A stretch of 64,000 nucleotides of DNA from Hyphomicrobium sp. (GTDB lineage Bacteria > Pseudomonadota > Alphaproteobacteria > Rhizobiales > Hyphomicrobiaceae), in the NCBI GenBank assembly GCA_017512425.1, contig JAFWGI010000004.1, positions 1-64,000 of the forward strand, in the 5' to 3' direction. Made by a program: the position numbers and the translations under genes. The notes below the pieces were generated by a model that was not told the DNA's origin, ran no database searches, and saw nothing but the letters and a program-made list of their open reading frames with translations. Below, piece by piece: positions 48,152 to 57,458 of the stretch. Position 1 is the first letter of the stretch. Each line of letters starts with the position of its first letter.

Positions 48152-48844
48152 ATGCATTTTCTGAATAAGGCCGCGGTCGCGGCGATCATGAGCTTCGGCG
48201 CGATTGTGATGCCGGCATCGGCCGGCACGTATCAGGGCGACATGCTTGTGCGCGTGCAGGGTACTGTCGTCGCGCCCGACGCAAGCGCCGATGTATCATC
48301 TGGCGGCGTGCTGCAGAGCGGCTGGGATGCAGATGTCAGCACGGAAGTCATACCAACGCTGACGCTGACATACTTCCTGACGAAAAATATCGCGGCCGAA
48401 CTATTCTGCTGCTTCGCGAAGTTCGACGCCAAGGGTGACGGCGCGACGCCGGTCAACGATCTCGGCGACTTCTGGGTGTTCCCGCCGATCGTAACGCTCC
48501 AATATCACTTCGATCCGATGGGCCGCTTCAAGCCGTATGTCGGTGCAGGCGTGCAGTACATGGCGTTCTTCGGCGAAGGCAACAGCGACCTCGGGCAAAA
48601 GATCGAACTCGACAACGCGTTCGGGTTCGCGCTGCAGGCCGGCTTTGATCTTGAGGTCGGCGACGGCTGGTATCTGAACGCCGACGTCAAGAAGGTCTGG
48701 CTCGATACGGATGCCAGCTGGGGGACATCGGGTGTCACGGCAGATGTCGATGTCGATCCCTGGATCGTCTCGGTCGGTCTCGGATACCGGTTCAATTTGT
48801 CCGATATCTTCGGTGCGCGGCAGGGCTTAGCGCCGCTGAAATAA
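48152..48844 (+). CDS. ompW: OmpW family outer membrane protein
   Basis: A 230-residue eight-stranded barrel protein with signal peptide (AAVAAIMSFGAIVMPASAG). The OmpW pattern is clear: MLVRVQGTVVAPD near the start, LTLTYFLTKNIAAEL, PIVTLQYHFDPMGRFKPYVGAGVQY and the VSVGLGYRF end. The start at ATG 48152 follows AAGGTGGGG. OmpW proteins pass small hydrophobic molecules and in enterics respond to oxygen through FNR, in keeping with the FNR-type boxes upstream. Confidence 0.9.
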   Translation: MHFLNKAAVAAIMSFGAIVMPASAGTYQGDMLVRVQGTVVAPDASADVSSGGVLQSGWDADVSTEVIPTLTLTYFLTKNIAAELFCCFAKFDAKGDGATPVNDLGDFWVFPPIVTLQYHFDPMGRFKPYVGAGVQYMAFFGEGNSDLGQKIELDNAFGFALQAGFDLEVGDGWYLNADVKKVWLDTDASWGTSGVTADVDVDPWIVSVGLGYRFNLSDIFGARQGLAPLK

Positions 48845-48873
48845 AGCCTGGAACAGCTTTGAACGACTTGAAG

Positions 48874-48897
48874 GCCCGGCAGCAATGCCGGGCTTTT
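48874..48897 (+). terminator. Rho-independent terminator after ompW
   Basis: Stem GCCCGGCA / TGCCGGGC with a 4-base loop, followed by TTTTCC. Confidence 0.85.
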
Positions 48898-48986
48898 CCA
48901 TGTTTGGCCATTCCGCTGGGCAAAGCGGCGCCGACCAGCTAATTCTGACACCCAGGCAACAGGTAACGGCAACTGGAACGCGCGAC

Positions 48987-49502
48987 ATGCCTACGGCCAA
49001 GACACGTATCGGATTTTATTCGGGCTCGTTCGATCCCGTCACGCTCGGCCATACCGACGTGATCAGGCGCGCGGCCGCGATCGTCGATGCGCTCGTGATC
49101 GGTATCGGCATCAACCCGGGCAAGGCGCCGATGTTTTCCGATGCCGAGCGTGTTGCGATGCTCGAAGACGACGTGAAGGCGATTGCGGCCGACACGGGCA
49201 CGCGCATAACGGTCGTGACGTTTTCGGGGCTGGCGGTCGAAGCCGCGCGCACGCACAAGGCAAGCGTGATTTTTCGCGGCCTGCGCGATGGGACGGATTT
49301 TGACTACGAAATGCAGATGAGCGGCATGAACGGCGAAATGGCGCCCGAAATTCAAACGGTGTTCGTGTCGGCGTCGCCGAACGTCCGCCATATCGCAGCC
49401 AATCTCGTGCGTGCGGTTGCAAGTCTCGGTGGCGACGCGTCACCGTTCGTCTCCGACGCTGTGTTGCAGCGCTTGAAATCCAAAGCATCGAAGAAAGTTT
49501 GA
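48987..49502 (+). CDS. coaD: Phosphopantetheine adenylyltransferase
   Basis: CoaD makes dephospho-CoA from 4'-phosphopantetheine and ATP. The 171-residue nucleotidyltransferase has FYSGSFDPVTLGHTDVI (the T/HxGH site) and IFRGLRDGTDFDYEMQMSGMN. The start ATG 48987 fits the family; the open frame upstream includes the ompW terminator. An alkyltransferase-like gene follows closely. Confidence 0.95.
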   Translation: MPTAKTRIGFYSGSFDPVTLGHTDVIRRAAAIVDALVIGIGINPGKAPMFSDAERVAMLEDDVKAIAADTGTRITVVTFSGLAVEAARTHKASVIFRGLRDGTDFDYEMQMSGMNGEMAPEIQTVFVSASPNVRHIAANLVRAVASLGGDASPFVSDAVLQRLKSKASKKV

Positions 49503-49513
49503 AGGTTATGTCG

Positions 49514-49921
49514 ATGCGTCGTCCTCCGGCCGAGCGTCGCATGACGCAGGAGCTCATGACCATGATCGCGGTTGTTCCGGCGGGTCGCGTCGTCGGAATG
49601 GATGTCCTTGCGCAGCGTCTCGCCGTACTTCCAACAGTCGTCGCGACGTTGATCAGTGGCCTGACCGAAGAAGAGCGCGACCGCGTGCCCTGGCACCGCG
49701 TCGTCGCCAAAGGTGGCGCCATTGGCCGTGGCCCGCACCGCGACACGCATTTCGCACGTCTCGTGCGCGAAGGCGTGCCCGTCTCGCCGGCGGGGATCGT
49801 GCAGGATATGGAGCGCGTTGCGGTCACCGAGCTGGTTGCATCATCACGATCCGAGCGAACCGACGCCGCCCCGGCACCGCCGCCGCTCAGCCGCTCGCGC
49901 GGCGTGAAAGACCGGCCGTAA
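49514..49921 (+). CDS. Alkyltransferase-like (MGMT-fold) DNA-binding protein lacking the reactive Cys
   Basis: The protein of about 135 residues has the MGMT DNA-binding domain (VPAGRVVGMDVLAQRL...) and VPWHRVVAKGGAIGRG. In true O6-alkylguanine transferases this motif is PCHRV; Trp replaces the acceptor Cys here, as in alkyltransferase-like (ATL) proteins, which bind O6-alkylguanine and hand it to excision repair. The C-terminal ~35 residues are an Ala/Pro/Arg-rich tail. AAGG lies 9 bases before ATG 49514; ATG 49508 is also possible. It directly follows coaD. Confidence 0.85.
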   Translation: MRRPPAERRMTQELMTMIAVVPAGRVVGMDVLAQRLAVLPTVVATLISGLTEEERDRVPWHRVVAKGGAIGRGPHRDTHFARLVREGVPVSPAGIVQDMERVAVTELVASSRSERTDAAPAPPPLSRSRGVKDRP

Positions 49922-50058
49922 GCCGCGCCACGGTCAAAAAAAACGCGCAATTCCTGCGTGGCGCAGGCTGCCGCTTGCGAGCGGGCCGTCAAATCGCCAT
50001 AAGGGCGGCAACAACGTCGCTTTCCAGAACAATCATCTGAAACGAACAGGGAAGTCTC

Positions 50059-50616
50059 ATGCGCTCCATGAACCGGTTTTTGCGTTTTGCGTCCGCGGCT
50101 GCGGTTGTCACGGCGATGGCGTTCGGCGTTGGTGTGACGTCAGCGGAAGCCGCTGGCGACAAGCTCATCATCCAGTTGAACTCGGGCAAGGTCGTCATCA
50201 AGCTGCGCCCCGATCTGGCGCCGAAGCACGTCGAGCGGGTCAAGACGCTCGCGGCGCAGGGGTTCTATGATGGCGTCAAATGGCACCGCGTCATGGAAGG
50301 CTTCATGGCGCAGACCGGCGATCCGACGGGCACCGGCATGGGCGGATCGAAGCTGCCGGATTTGCCGGCCGAGTTCACGCCTGAGCCGTACAAGCGCGGC
50401 ACGGTTGGTGCTGCGCGCACGCAGGACCCGGACTCAGCCAACAGCCAGTTCTTCATCTGCTTCGACGACAACGGATGCCGCGGTCTGACCGGCCAATACA
50501 CTGTCTGGGGCGAAGTCGTCGACGGCATGGAACTCGTCGACAAGATTAAGCGCGGCGCGCCGGGCTCCGGCACGGTCGCCAATCCGGACGTGATGGAAAA
50601 AGTCACGGTCGAATAA
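50059..50616 (+). CDS. ppiA: Periplasmic cyclophilin-type peptidyl-prolyl isomerase
   Basis: Cyclophilins speed proline isomerisation in protein folding. The 185-residue protein has a signal peptide (to about SAEAAGD), so it acts in the periplasm. The catalytic core has VKWHRVMEGFMAQTGDP, NSQFFICF and the DNGCRGLTGQYTVWGEVVDGME region. It is followed 64 bases later by a cytoplasmic paralogue. The symbol ppiA is used only by location. Confidence 0.92.
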   Translation: MRSMNRFLRFASAAAVVTAMAFGVGVTSAEAAGDKLIIQLNSGKVVIKLRPDLAPKHVERVKTLAAQGFYDGVKWHRVMEGFMAQTGDPTGTGMGGSKLPDLPAEFTPEPYKRGTVGAARTQDPDSANSQFFICFDDNGCRGLTGQYTVWGEVVDGMELVDKIKRGAPGSGTVANPDVMEKVTVE

Positions 50617-50680
50617 ATTCACATGTCCGCTGGCGTCATCGCGCCGCCGCACGCACACACGAAAATATCGAGGAGATACG

Positions 50681-51157
50681 ATGGCCGACTACAAAGACCC
50701 CGAGAACACGTTGCTGATGGAAACCAGCAAAGGCAACGTCGTGATCGAGCTGAGGCCGGATCTTGCGCCGAAGCATGTCGAGCGCATCAAGCAGCTCGTG
50801 CGCGAAAAGTTCTACGACGGCATCGTGTTTCATCGCGTGATCGATGGTTTCATGGCGCAAACCGGCTGCCCGCAGGGTCGTGGGACCGGCGGCTCGAAGC
50901 ACCCGAACCTGCCGGCCGAGTTCAATAAGGAAAGCCATGTGCGCGGCGTCTGCTCGATGGCGCGGTCGTCAAATCCGAATTCGGCCAACAGCCAGTTCTT
51001 CATCTGCTTCGATGACGCAACGTTCCTCGATGGCCAGTACACGGCCTGGGGCCGCGTGATCGAGGGCATGGACAATGTCGACAAGCTTGCCAAGGGCGAA
51101 CCGCCGCGTGCACCCGACAAGATGATCTCGGTGCGCGTCGCGGCCGACGTCGCGTGA
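50681..51157 (+). CDS. ppiB: Cytoplasmic cyclophilin-type peptidyl-prolyl isomerase
   Basis: The 158-residue cyclophilin has no signal peptide. The catalytic core has IVFHRVIDGFMAQTGCPQG, GTGGSKHPNLPAEF and NSQFFICFDDATFLDGQYTAWGRVIEGMD. It is closely similar to the exported copy before it, so the pair probably arose by tandem duplication and retargeting. Its stop TGA overlaps the next ATG (TGATG). Confidence 0.94.
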   Translation: MADYKDPENTLLMETSKGNVVIELRPDLAPKHVERIKQLVREKFYDGIVFHRVIDGFMAQTGCPQGRGTGGSKHPNLPAEFNKESHVRGVCSMARSSNPNSANSQFFICFDDATFLDGQYTAWGRVIEGMDNVDKLAKGEPPRAPDKMISVRVAADVA

Positions 51158-51564
51158 TGCAGCAGTCTCAATCGCAGTCGAGCGGTGCGCCGAGTTGCGC
51201 GCTGCTCGGCATTTTGGCGGCGGCAGGGCTGGCCGGCGCTGCAGGTGTCGCGTTGGCGGCCGTCGCGGCGCACCGGCTCGAAAGCCCGTCGCTTGCGACG
51301 GCGGCAACGATGCTGATGATCCATGCCGCGGCTGTGATCGGCATTGTCGCGACTGCGCTGCGCATGGCGCAGCCAAGGGCTTGGGCAATCGTCGCAGGCG
51401 TCATGCTGGCGTCGGTGGCAGTGTTCTCGGGCGCCATCAGCTATCAGGCGTTCATGGGCGAACCGATCATAAAAGGCGCCGCACCGCTGGGCGGTACGAC
51501 GCTCATTGTCAGCTGGGTCGCCGTCGCGCTGCTCGGTATCCGGGAAGGGCTGCGCGCGCGGTAA
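51157..51564 (+). CDS. DUF423 family small membrane protein
   Basis: A 135-residue protein with four membrane helices and the family markers ALAAVAAHRL near the start, MLMIHAAAVIG, and FSGAISYQAFMG. ATG 51157 overlaps the ppiB stop; a GTG one codon upstream is possible. The function of DUF423 proteins is unknown. Confidence 0.85.
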   Translation: MQQSQSQSSGAPSCALLGILAAAGLAGAAGVALAAVAAHRLESPSLATAATMLMIHAAAVIGIVATALRMAQPRAWAIVAGVMLASVAVFSGAISYQAFMGEPIIKGAAPLGGTTLIVSWVAVALLGIREGLRAR

Positions 51565-51570
51565 GGGCGG

Positions 51571-51651
51571 CTACTTTTTCGCGCCCTTCTTGTCGCCGGC
51601 ATCTTTTTTCGGTTTGCGCTTTTCTTTCGTCGATCGCTTTTCTTTGCTCAT
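51571..51651 (-). CDS. 26-residue Lys-rich small protein
   Basis: ATG 51651 follows a perfect ribosome site (GGAGGGCATC). The product is MSKEKRSTKEKRKPKKDAGD followed by KKGAKK, half of it Lys or Arg. I recall similar tiny Lys-rich proteins in other Rhizobiales but cannot check. It is too short for normal ORF calling. A nucleic acid or ribosome role is only a guess. Confidence 0.6.
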   Translation of the reverse strand: MSKEKRSTKEKRKPKKDAGDKKGAKK

Positions 51652-51856
51652 GATGCCCTCCGGGGTTCGGCGCCAAATGGCGCACGCGCTGAGAGTAGCT
51701 GTCCGCGCAGCGCCCGCAAGGGTTTGGTTACCGTTTCAACCGGAATTGAAGCGGCTGCTTCCGATTGGCGGATTGGCAAGGCGTGGCGGGTGATGCTACG
51801 GCGCTCTCCAGCTGACCTGACAGCCTACTTGGCAGCCGATTGGACTTCGCTGAAAC

Positions 51857-52954
51857 GTGCGCACCGACCTCTTTGATTTCGTCTTGCCTGAGAGCGCGAT
51901 TGCACTCTACCCGTCAGAACCGCGCGACGCGGCGCGGATGCTGGTGGTGCGCGCGGTCGAGGGTTCTTGCGCGCGTGACGACGCCGATCTCGCGGACAAA
52001 AGCGTGCGCGATTTGCCGTCGCTGCTGCAGCCGGGTGATGCGCTCGTTTTCAACGATACGCGCGTCATTCCGGCGGCGCTGTCGGGCGTCCGCACACGCG
52101 ATGGCCGCGACGCCAACGTCTCATTCAATCTGACGAAGCGCGTTGACGGCAATCGCTGGAAAGCATTCGCCCGTCCGGCCAAGCGGCTTGAGGTTGGCGA
52201 CCGCGTGCGCCTTGGCGATAGCAACGATGCCTGCATGGCAGGCGCGTTGGACGCGACGGTTTCCGACAAAGGCGAGGCGGGCGAAGTCGAACTTGCGTTC
52301 GATTTTTCGGGTGACGCTTTGGACGCGGCAATTGCCGCGACCGGCGTCATGCCTCTGCCGCCGTATATCGCGTTGAAGCGTGCGCCGAATGATCGCGACC
52401 GCGCGACCTATCAGACGATTTACGCCGACAAGGATGGCGCCGTCGCTGCGCCAACGGCGGGGCTCCATTTCACGCCGGAGCTTTTCGCGGCACTCGATGC
52501 GCGCGGCGTCGAACGGCATTTCGTGACGTTGCACGTCGGCGCGGGAACGTTTTTGCCGGTCAAAGCCGACGACACCGCTGATCATAAAATGCATTCGGAG
52601 TGGGGCACGGTGTCAGCTGAGACGGCTGCGGCCTTGAATGCTGTAAAAGCGCGCTGCGGACGCATTGTCTGCGTCGGTACGACGTCGCTACGTGTACTTG
52701 AAAGCGCCGCAACGGCCTCTGGCGAGATACAACCCTGGACCGGTGATACGGCGATTTTCATCACGCCCGGCTATGAATTCAAATGCGTCGACGTGCTGAT
52801 GACGAATTTCCATCTGCCGCGATCGACGCTGTTCATGCTCGTATCGGCGTTCTCAGGCCTCGGCACGATGCGCGCCGCCTACGGCCACGCCATTCGCGAA
52901 GGCTACCGCTTCTATTCCTACGGCGATGCGAGCTTGCTGTTTCGCGAAAGGTGA
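51857..52954 (+). CDS. queA: S-adenosylmethionine:tRNA ribosyltransferase-isomerase
   Basis: QueA transfers and rearranges the ribose of SAM onto preQ1 in tRNA, the penultimate step to queuosine. The 365-residue protein has [45 protein letters not shown], and [17 protein letters not shown]. The start is GTG 51857. The gene is coupled to a membrane protein gene and then to tgt, which inserts preQ1, so the pathway genes are grouped. Confidence 0.95.
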   Translation: MRTDLFDFVLPESAIALYPSEPRDAARMLVVRAVEGSCARDDADLADKSVRDLPSLLQPGDALVFNDTRVIPAALSGVRTRDGRDANVSFNLTKRVDGNRWKAFARPAKRLEVGDRVRLGDSNDACMAGALDATVSDKGEAGEVELAFDFSGDALDAAIAATGVMPLPPYIALKRAPNDRDRATYQTIYADKDGAVAAPTAGLHFTPELFAALDARGVERHFVTLHVGAGTFLPVKADDTADHKMHSEWGTVSAETAAALNAVKARCGRIVCVGTTSLRVLESAATASGEIQPWTGDTAIFITPGYEFKCVDVLMTNFHLPRSTLFMLVSAFSGLGTMRAAYGHAIREGYRFYSYGDASLLFRER

Positions 52955-53676
52955 TTGAGTTGGAACGCATCGTTTGCATCGTGTTGGCTGTGATAGGATT
53001 TGTGTTTTCGTCCGCTGCGCTGGCGCACTCACCGTATTTAGATGGTTTTAAGTCTTGGACAGACTCGCACGGAACGGCTTGGAGGTTGGCAGTCTTAAAC
53101 GGCGACTCGATACTGCTGGGTGACGATCCAAATCGACCCGTCGTCCTGAATTCCGATGGCAAGATTGTTGCTATCGGACCGATCGGGAAAAATCCGGTGC
53201 CGGTTTGCTTCACTCCGCACGACTGCCGGATTTTGATTGATGATGGTGTGCTCCTGCCTGATCCAAAAACCTTCGGAACGCCACGCGATCCAGATTTCTA
53301 TCCAGAGCACTTGGATGCGAGGGAGGGCGCAAACGGAAAATTCGAACCATATGGCTTCAAGGCAGGCTTACTGTCGTTGTCCGATTGGCCTTACGCGGCG
53401 ACAAATGTTCTCCGTGCCAGAATGATTTCGACCCTGCTTATCCTGGTACCGCTCCTGCTTCTGCTGTTCTTGCTAAGCAGAATGTTAGTAACGATGAGGC
53501 AAGCAACGGTTCCGAATTGGAAATTGGTGCTCATACCCGGCTTGGTATTTCTGTTTGGCTTGATGATCTTCGACGATGCGAGCCCATACTTCAGAATTGC
53601 CGCGCTGGCCCTCGGACTGCTGGCCATAAGTGCGGGCGTGGCAAGTACCTTCATTCGTTTTGGAAAACAGGCATGA
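52951..53676 (+). CDS. Exported/membrane hypothetical protein between queA and tgt
   Basis: I do not recognise the family. The 241-residue protein starts at GTG 52951 (overlapping the queA stop, GTGA; TTG 52960 is possible). It has an N-terminal hydrophobic segment ([20 protein letters not shown]), a soluble part of about 130 residues with [11 protein letters not shown], and three membrane helices near the C-terminus. Its stop overlaps the tgt start (ATGA). The middle is less GC-rich than queA and tgt, in keeping with an insertion between the two queuosine genes. Confidence 0.75.
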   Translation: MIELERIVCIVLAVIGFVFSSAALAHSPYLDGFKSWTDSHGTAWRLAVLNGDSILLGDDPNRPVVLNSDGKIVAIGPIGKNPVPVCFTPHDCRILIDDGVLLPDPKTFGTPRDPDFYPEHLDAREGANGKFEPYGFKAGLLSLSDWPYAATNVLRARMISTLLILVPLLLLLFLLSRMLVTMRQATVPNWKLVLIPGLVFLFGLMIFDDASPYFRIAALALGLLAISAGVASTFIRFGKQA

Positions 53677-54833
53677 GCATTTTCGCCGAAACGACGCCAT
53701 TTGGATTCAAGGTGCACAAAACGAGCGGCCTCGCGCGGCTTGGCGAGGTCGTGACGCCGCGTGGCGTCATTCGCACGCCCGCGTTCATGCCAGTCGGCAC
53801 CGTTGCGACGGTCAAGGCCCTGTATCCGGATCAGGTAAAAAGCGCGGGCGCCGATGTTCTGCTTGGCAACACGTATCATTTGATGCTGCGGCCGGGTGCG
53901 GAGCGCGTTGCGCGGCTCGGTGGGCTGCATAAATTCATGCGCTGGGACGGGCCGATTTTGACGGATAGCGGCGGCTTTCAGGTCATGAGCCTGTCGACGA
54001 TCCGCAAGATCACGGAAGAGGGCGTCGCGTTTCAATCGCATCTCGATGGCTCGAAGCACATGCTCTCGCCGGAACGATCGATCGAGATTCAGTGCCTTCT
54101 TGGGTCAGACATTCAGATGCAGTTCGACGAGTGCATCGAACTGCCGGCCGAGCGCAAGGAGGTCGAGCGGGCGATGGAACTGTCGCTGCGCTGGGCCGAG
54201 CGGTCTAAGCGTGCATTTGAAGCGCAGGTTGCGACCGGCGGCGCGACGCGCGGGCAGGCGCTGTTCGCAATCGTCCAGGGCGGCACGGATTTCGAATTGC
54301 GCAAGCGTTCGGCGGAAGCGCTCGTTGCGATGGATTTTCCAGGCTACGCCGTGGGCGGGCTTGCCGTCGGCGAAGGCCACGAGGCGATGATCGCGACGCT
54401 TTCCGAAACGCTGCCGCACCTGCCGCAAAACAAGCCGCGCTATCTGATGGGCGTCGGCACGCCGCTCGATCTGATTGAAGCTGTTCGGCGTGGCGTCGAT
54501 ATGTTCGACTGTGTGATGCCGACGCGCAATGGCCGTCATGGTTATGCGTTCACCTGGGATGGTCCGCTCAACATGCGCAACGCCAAGCACGCCGAGGATA
54601 TGGCGCCGCTTGACCCGGTCAGCAGTTGTCCGGCAGCGCACGACTATTCGCGCGCGTATGTGCATCATCTCGTCAAGTCGGGCGAGTATCTCGGTGCGAT
54701 GATCCTGTCGTGGATCAATACCGTCTTCTATCAAGACCTGATGGCGGCGATGCGTTCGGCGATTGCCGAGGGCCGCTTCGATGCGTGGGCGGCCGAGACC
54801 AAGGCGCGGATCGTCAAGCAAGAGAAGGCGTAG
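53673..54833 (+). CDS. tgt: Queuine tRNA-ribosyltransferase (TGT)
   Basis: Tgt exchanges guanine 34 for preQ1 in tRNAs with GUN anticodons. The 386-residue barrel enzyme has [12 protein letters not shown] (catalytic Asp), [29 protein letters not shown] and [13 protein letters not shown] (second Asp). The zinc ligands near the C-terminus are less clear: one Cys in [21 protein letters not shown] 53673 overlaps the preceding stop; the open frame upstream is not part of the gene. Confidence 0.95.
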   Translation: MSIFAETTPFGFKVHKTSGLARLGEVVTPRGVIRTPAFMPVGTVATVKALYPDQVKSAGADVLLGNTYHLMLRPGAERVARLGGLHKFMRWDGPILTDSGGFQVMSLSTIRKITEEGVAFQSHLDGSKHMLSPERSIEIQCLLGSDIQMQFDECIELPAERKEVERAMELSLRWAERSKRAFEAQVATGGATRGQALFAIVQGGTDFELRKRSAEALVAMDFPGYAVGGLAVGEGHEAMIATLSETLPHLPQNKPRYLMGVGTPLDLIEAVRRGVDMFDCVMPTRNGRHGYAFTWDGPLNMRNAKHAEDMAPLDPVSSCPAAHDYSRAYVHHLVKSGEYLGAMILSWINTVFYQDLMAAMRSAIAEGRFDAWAAETKARIVKQEKA

Positions 54834-54835
54834 CG

Positions 54836-55756
54836 ATGCGTTCCGCGGCAGCGCTTGTGAGTTTCGTATTCGTATGCGCCGTCGCCGCAGGTGCGGACGA
54901 GGCGCTAACGCCGAAGCAAGCGGTGCATGGCGAAGCCATAACGGCCGAGGGCGTCGGTCCGGGCGCAGCGGGATATGGCTCGCTCAAGGCCTATGCCGGT
55001 ACGACGATCAAGAACGGCGTCGCTTACCCGTTCGCGCGCGAGATCGCGGCGTCTGCGACCTATGACGGCTTCGACATCGATGGCCCGCACCTGTTGATCG
55101 AAGGAGCGGCGTTTTCGTCGAGCCTGGATATCTACACCTCGCGGACGGTCGTGCTGCGCGGCGTTTCCATTCGCCCCGCCGCGCACGCGCACATTGCGTT
55201 GCTGGTGCGTGACGGAGCAGGCGAAGTCTATGTCCTGTGGTCGGATGTCGGCGCCGCGGGATCGAATGCGGTTGGCGCCGCAATTGCCTTTCGTGGAAGC
55301 CATGCTGCGGTCCATCGCAGCCTGATCTCGAAAGCCGCCGACGGTGTGCAGATCAGCGCGTCCGGCGTCATGGTCGCCGAAAATCTAATCGAAACGCGCG
55401 CCGCGTCTCCGGGCGATCATAACGATGCGATCCAGCTTCTGGGCAGCCCGAAGCACATCACGATTGCGCGTAACAAGATCCTCAATCGCAACCCGCAGAC
55501 CAGCTGCCTGTATCTCGCAGGCGAACATATCGAGGTACGCTCGAATTATGTGAGCGGCGGCGGGTGGACGATCTACGGCGGCGCGAGCAACAACGGCAAA
55601 GGCGGCGCCGGCGCGTCGGACGTTGCGGTCGTCGACACGATTTTTGGGCGCGACTTCTTCGAGAAGAGTGGCAACTTCGGTCCGGTCACCTATTGGAATA
55701 AAGCAAACGTCTGGCGCGACAACCGCTTCAGCGATGGCGTGACGATCGCGCCGTAG
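54836..55756 (+). CDS. Exported right-handed beta-helix protein
   Basis: The 306-residue protein has a signal peptide (AALVSFVFVCAVAAGAD), then turns of a parallel beta-helix (LLIEGAAFSSSLDIYTSRTVVLRGVSI, GVQISASGVMVAENLIETR, HITIARNKILNR, HIEVRSNYVSGGG). Such folds often bind or cut polysaccharides. I see no clear pectate lyase active site, so no enzyme is named. It starts 2 bases after the tgt stop. Confidence 0.8.
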   Translation: MRSAAALVSFVFVCAVAAGADEALTPKQAVHGEAITAEGVGPGAAGYGSLKAYAGTTIKNGVAYPFAREIAASATYDGFDIDGPHLLIEGAAFSSSLDIYTSRTVVLRGVSIRPAAHAHIALLVRDGAGEVYVLWSDVGAAGSNAVGAAIAFRGSHAAVHRSLISKAADGVQISASGVMVAENLIETRAASPGDHNDAIQLLGSPKHITIARNKILNRNPQTSCLYLAGEHIEVRSNYVSGGGWTIYGGASNNGKGGAGASDVAVVDTIFGRDFFEKSGNFGPVTYWNKANVWRDNRFSDGVTIAP

Positions 55757-55776
55757 CGGAGCGCTACGCCGTGTTT

Positions 55777-56724
55777 TCAATAATTCGGTACGGCCGTCGC
55801 CAACGCCTGCTTGTGGGCGGCGCGCTCGCGGTGGACGAGATAAACGCCTGACGCGATCACGACCAGCGAACCGATCAGCGACCAGTGATCCGGCACGTCG
55901 CCGAAGACGAGATAGCCGAGGCCGACCATACTGAGCAGCTGGAAATAGAGGAATGGCGACACGCTGGATGCTGGCGCCAATCGGTAGGCGAGGATCAGCA
56001 AGTAGTGCCCGAACCCGCCGAACGCGCCGAGACTCGCGAGCAGCAGCCACTGCATGGCGCCCGACGGCCAAACCCAGTCGGCATATGCGAACGGAATGCC
56101 GAAAATCGTGCCCGCCAGCAGCGCATAGAACAGCGTGACGAGCGGCGGATCGAAGGTCGAGAGTTTGCGCGTCAGCAGCATGAACAGCGCATACGACAAC
56201 ATGGACAACAGCGACACGCCGAAGGCCCAGTGAACCTCCGTGAAGCCCGGGCGCACGACGATCAGGATACCGGCGAAGCCGATCAGAATGGCGAGCATCC
56301 GTTTCCAGCCGACCCACTCGCCGAGAAACGGCCCGGCAAGCGCCGCTACGACGAGCGGCGCGAGGAACGCGATGGCGACGGTCTGGTCGAGGCGCAGATA
56401 TCTGACCGCGATGAAGTTGCAGGCGGTGCACGCAACCATCAAAAAGGATCGCGCGATCTGCAGTCCGAGTTTCTTGGTTTTGAGCAGGCTCGGGATGGTC
56501 CAGGGTCCGAGGATCGCGGCCATGAGCAACGCCTGTCCGGCAAACCGCATCCATACAACCTGTGCAGTTGCGATACCTGAATGCGTGACGAGGTACTTTG
56601 CGGTCGCGTCGAGACACGAGAACAGCGTGACGGCGGCGCACATCAGCGCGATGGCGCGCATGCGATCGGTTGTTGGCGTCGCAACGGCTGGAGCGGTCTG
56701 GGAGTGGCTCTTCGATTTGAGCAT
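55777..56724 (-). CDS. EamA/DMT family transporter
   Basis: The 315-residue inner membrane protein has ten predicted helices in two EamA halves (MCAAVTLFSCLDATAKYLV...; WAFGVSLLSMLSYALFMLLTRKLS...). DMT exporters move small metabolites out of the cell; the substrate is unknown. The family end (LIGSLVVIASGVYLVHRE) is clear. It is convergent with the beta-helix gene. Confidence 0.88.
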   Translation of the reverse strand: MLKSKSHSQTAPAVATPTTDRMRAIALMCAAVTLFSCLDATAKYLVTHSGIATAQVVWMRFAGQALLMAAILGPWTIPSLLKTKKLGLQIARSFLMVACTACNFIAVRYLRLDQTVAIAFLAPLVVAALAGPFLGEWVGWKRMLAILIGFAGILIVVRPGFTEVHWAFGVSLLSMLSYALFMLLTRKLSTFDPPLVTLFYALLAGTIFGIPFAYADWVWPSGAMQWLLLASLGAFGGFGHYLLILAYRLAPASSVSPFLYFQLLSMVGLGYLVFGDVPDHWSLIGSLVVIASGVYLVHRERAAHKQALATAVPNY

Positions 56725-57015
56725 CGAACTTTGATTTTTTGCGAGATGTGGGCGCGCAAGCTCTGCGGTACGCTACGAGTCGCCGATTGGGTGCCTCTTC
56801 TTATAGCAATCCGCGAAACGTGCCTCTGCGGCGGAACGTGGGTGCTATACCGCCGGCGCATATCGAGCACGGCGGGCGGTCGCCAAAACGCCGCTGGTTT
56901 GCGCGATATTTCGTAAGAAATGCCAGTGTTTAAGCGGCGTGACCTTTCGCACACCGGCAATTTGCCGGACGAGGCTTGCACAGCGGCGAAAAGCCCGCTA
57001 ACCCCTGCCGCTTGG

Positions 57016-57090
57016 GGGCCCGTAGCTCAGCGGTAGAGCATCGGACTTTTAATCTGAGGGTCGTTGGTTCGATCCCAACCGGGCTCACCA
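57016..57090 (+). tRNA. tRNA-Lys (anticodon UUU), CCA encoded
   Basis: A full cloverleaf: acceptor GGGCCCG/CGGGCTC, D arm GCTC-AGCGGTA-GAGC, anticodon arm TCGGA-CTTTTAA-TCTGA with anticodon TTT, and T arm TTGG-TTCGATC-CCAA, with ACCA encoded at the end. Its 3' end is partly repeated at 62906-62920 (see findings). Confidence 0.97.
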
Positions 57091-57458
57091 AACCCTTTCA
57101 ATACCTTAGCGTCGTGTTGTGGTGGTGTCTGCCCGGTGGGGCAGACGCCGGGCTTACAACGAGCTTACAGGGCAGACGGCAAAAAATGCGGATTGCGGTC
57201 CGTAACCGACGGTAACAGAGCGTAGCTGCGCTTAGGCTGTCGGATAGGAGGGCCCCGATTGCAACGGCTGCAAATCGCCGCCTATGCCACACGCGCGGCT
57301 TGATACGCGACCGGAGAAGAGGAGGGCATGAGCAGAAGTGTGCGGGCAAGGCGACGTCTGTAACCGTGCGTCAATAGCCGGTGGGCGGTTCGCGCCCGAT
57401 GGACTTTACGCGCGAATAAGTCCGATGTGCCGAAAAGCGGTCAAGAATAACATAAGAT
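57091..57458. other. Intergenic region after tRNA-Lys
   Basis: About 370 bases without a gene. It holds a hairpin at 57127-57146 and a second GGGCAGACG copy at about 57173. The rest shows nothing I recognise. Confidence 0.6.
57127..57146 (+). terminator. Hairpin after tRNA-Lys, possible terminator
   Basis: GTCTGCCC-GGTG-GGGCAGAC is a perfect 8-bp stem, 37 bases after the tRNA, but without a T-run. Confidence 0.4.
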
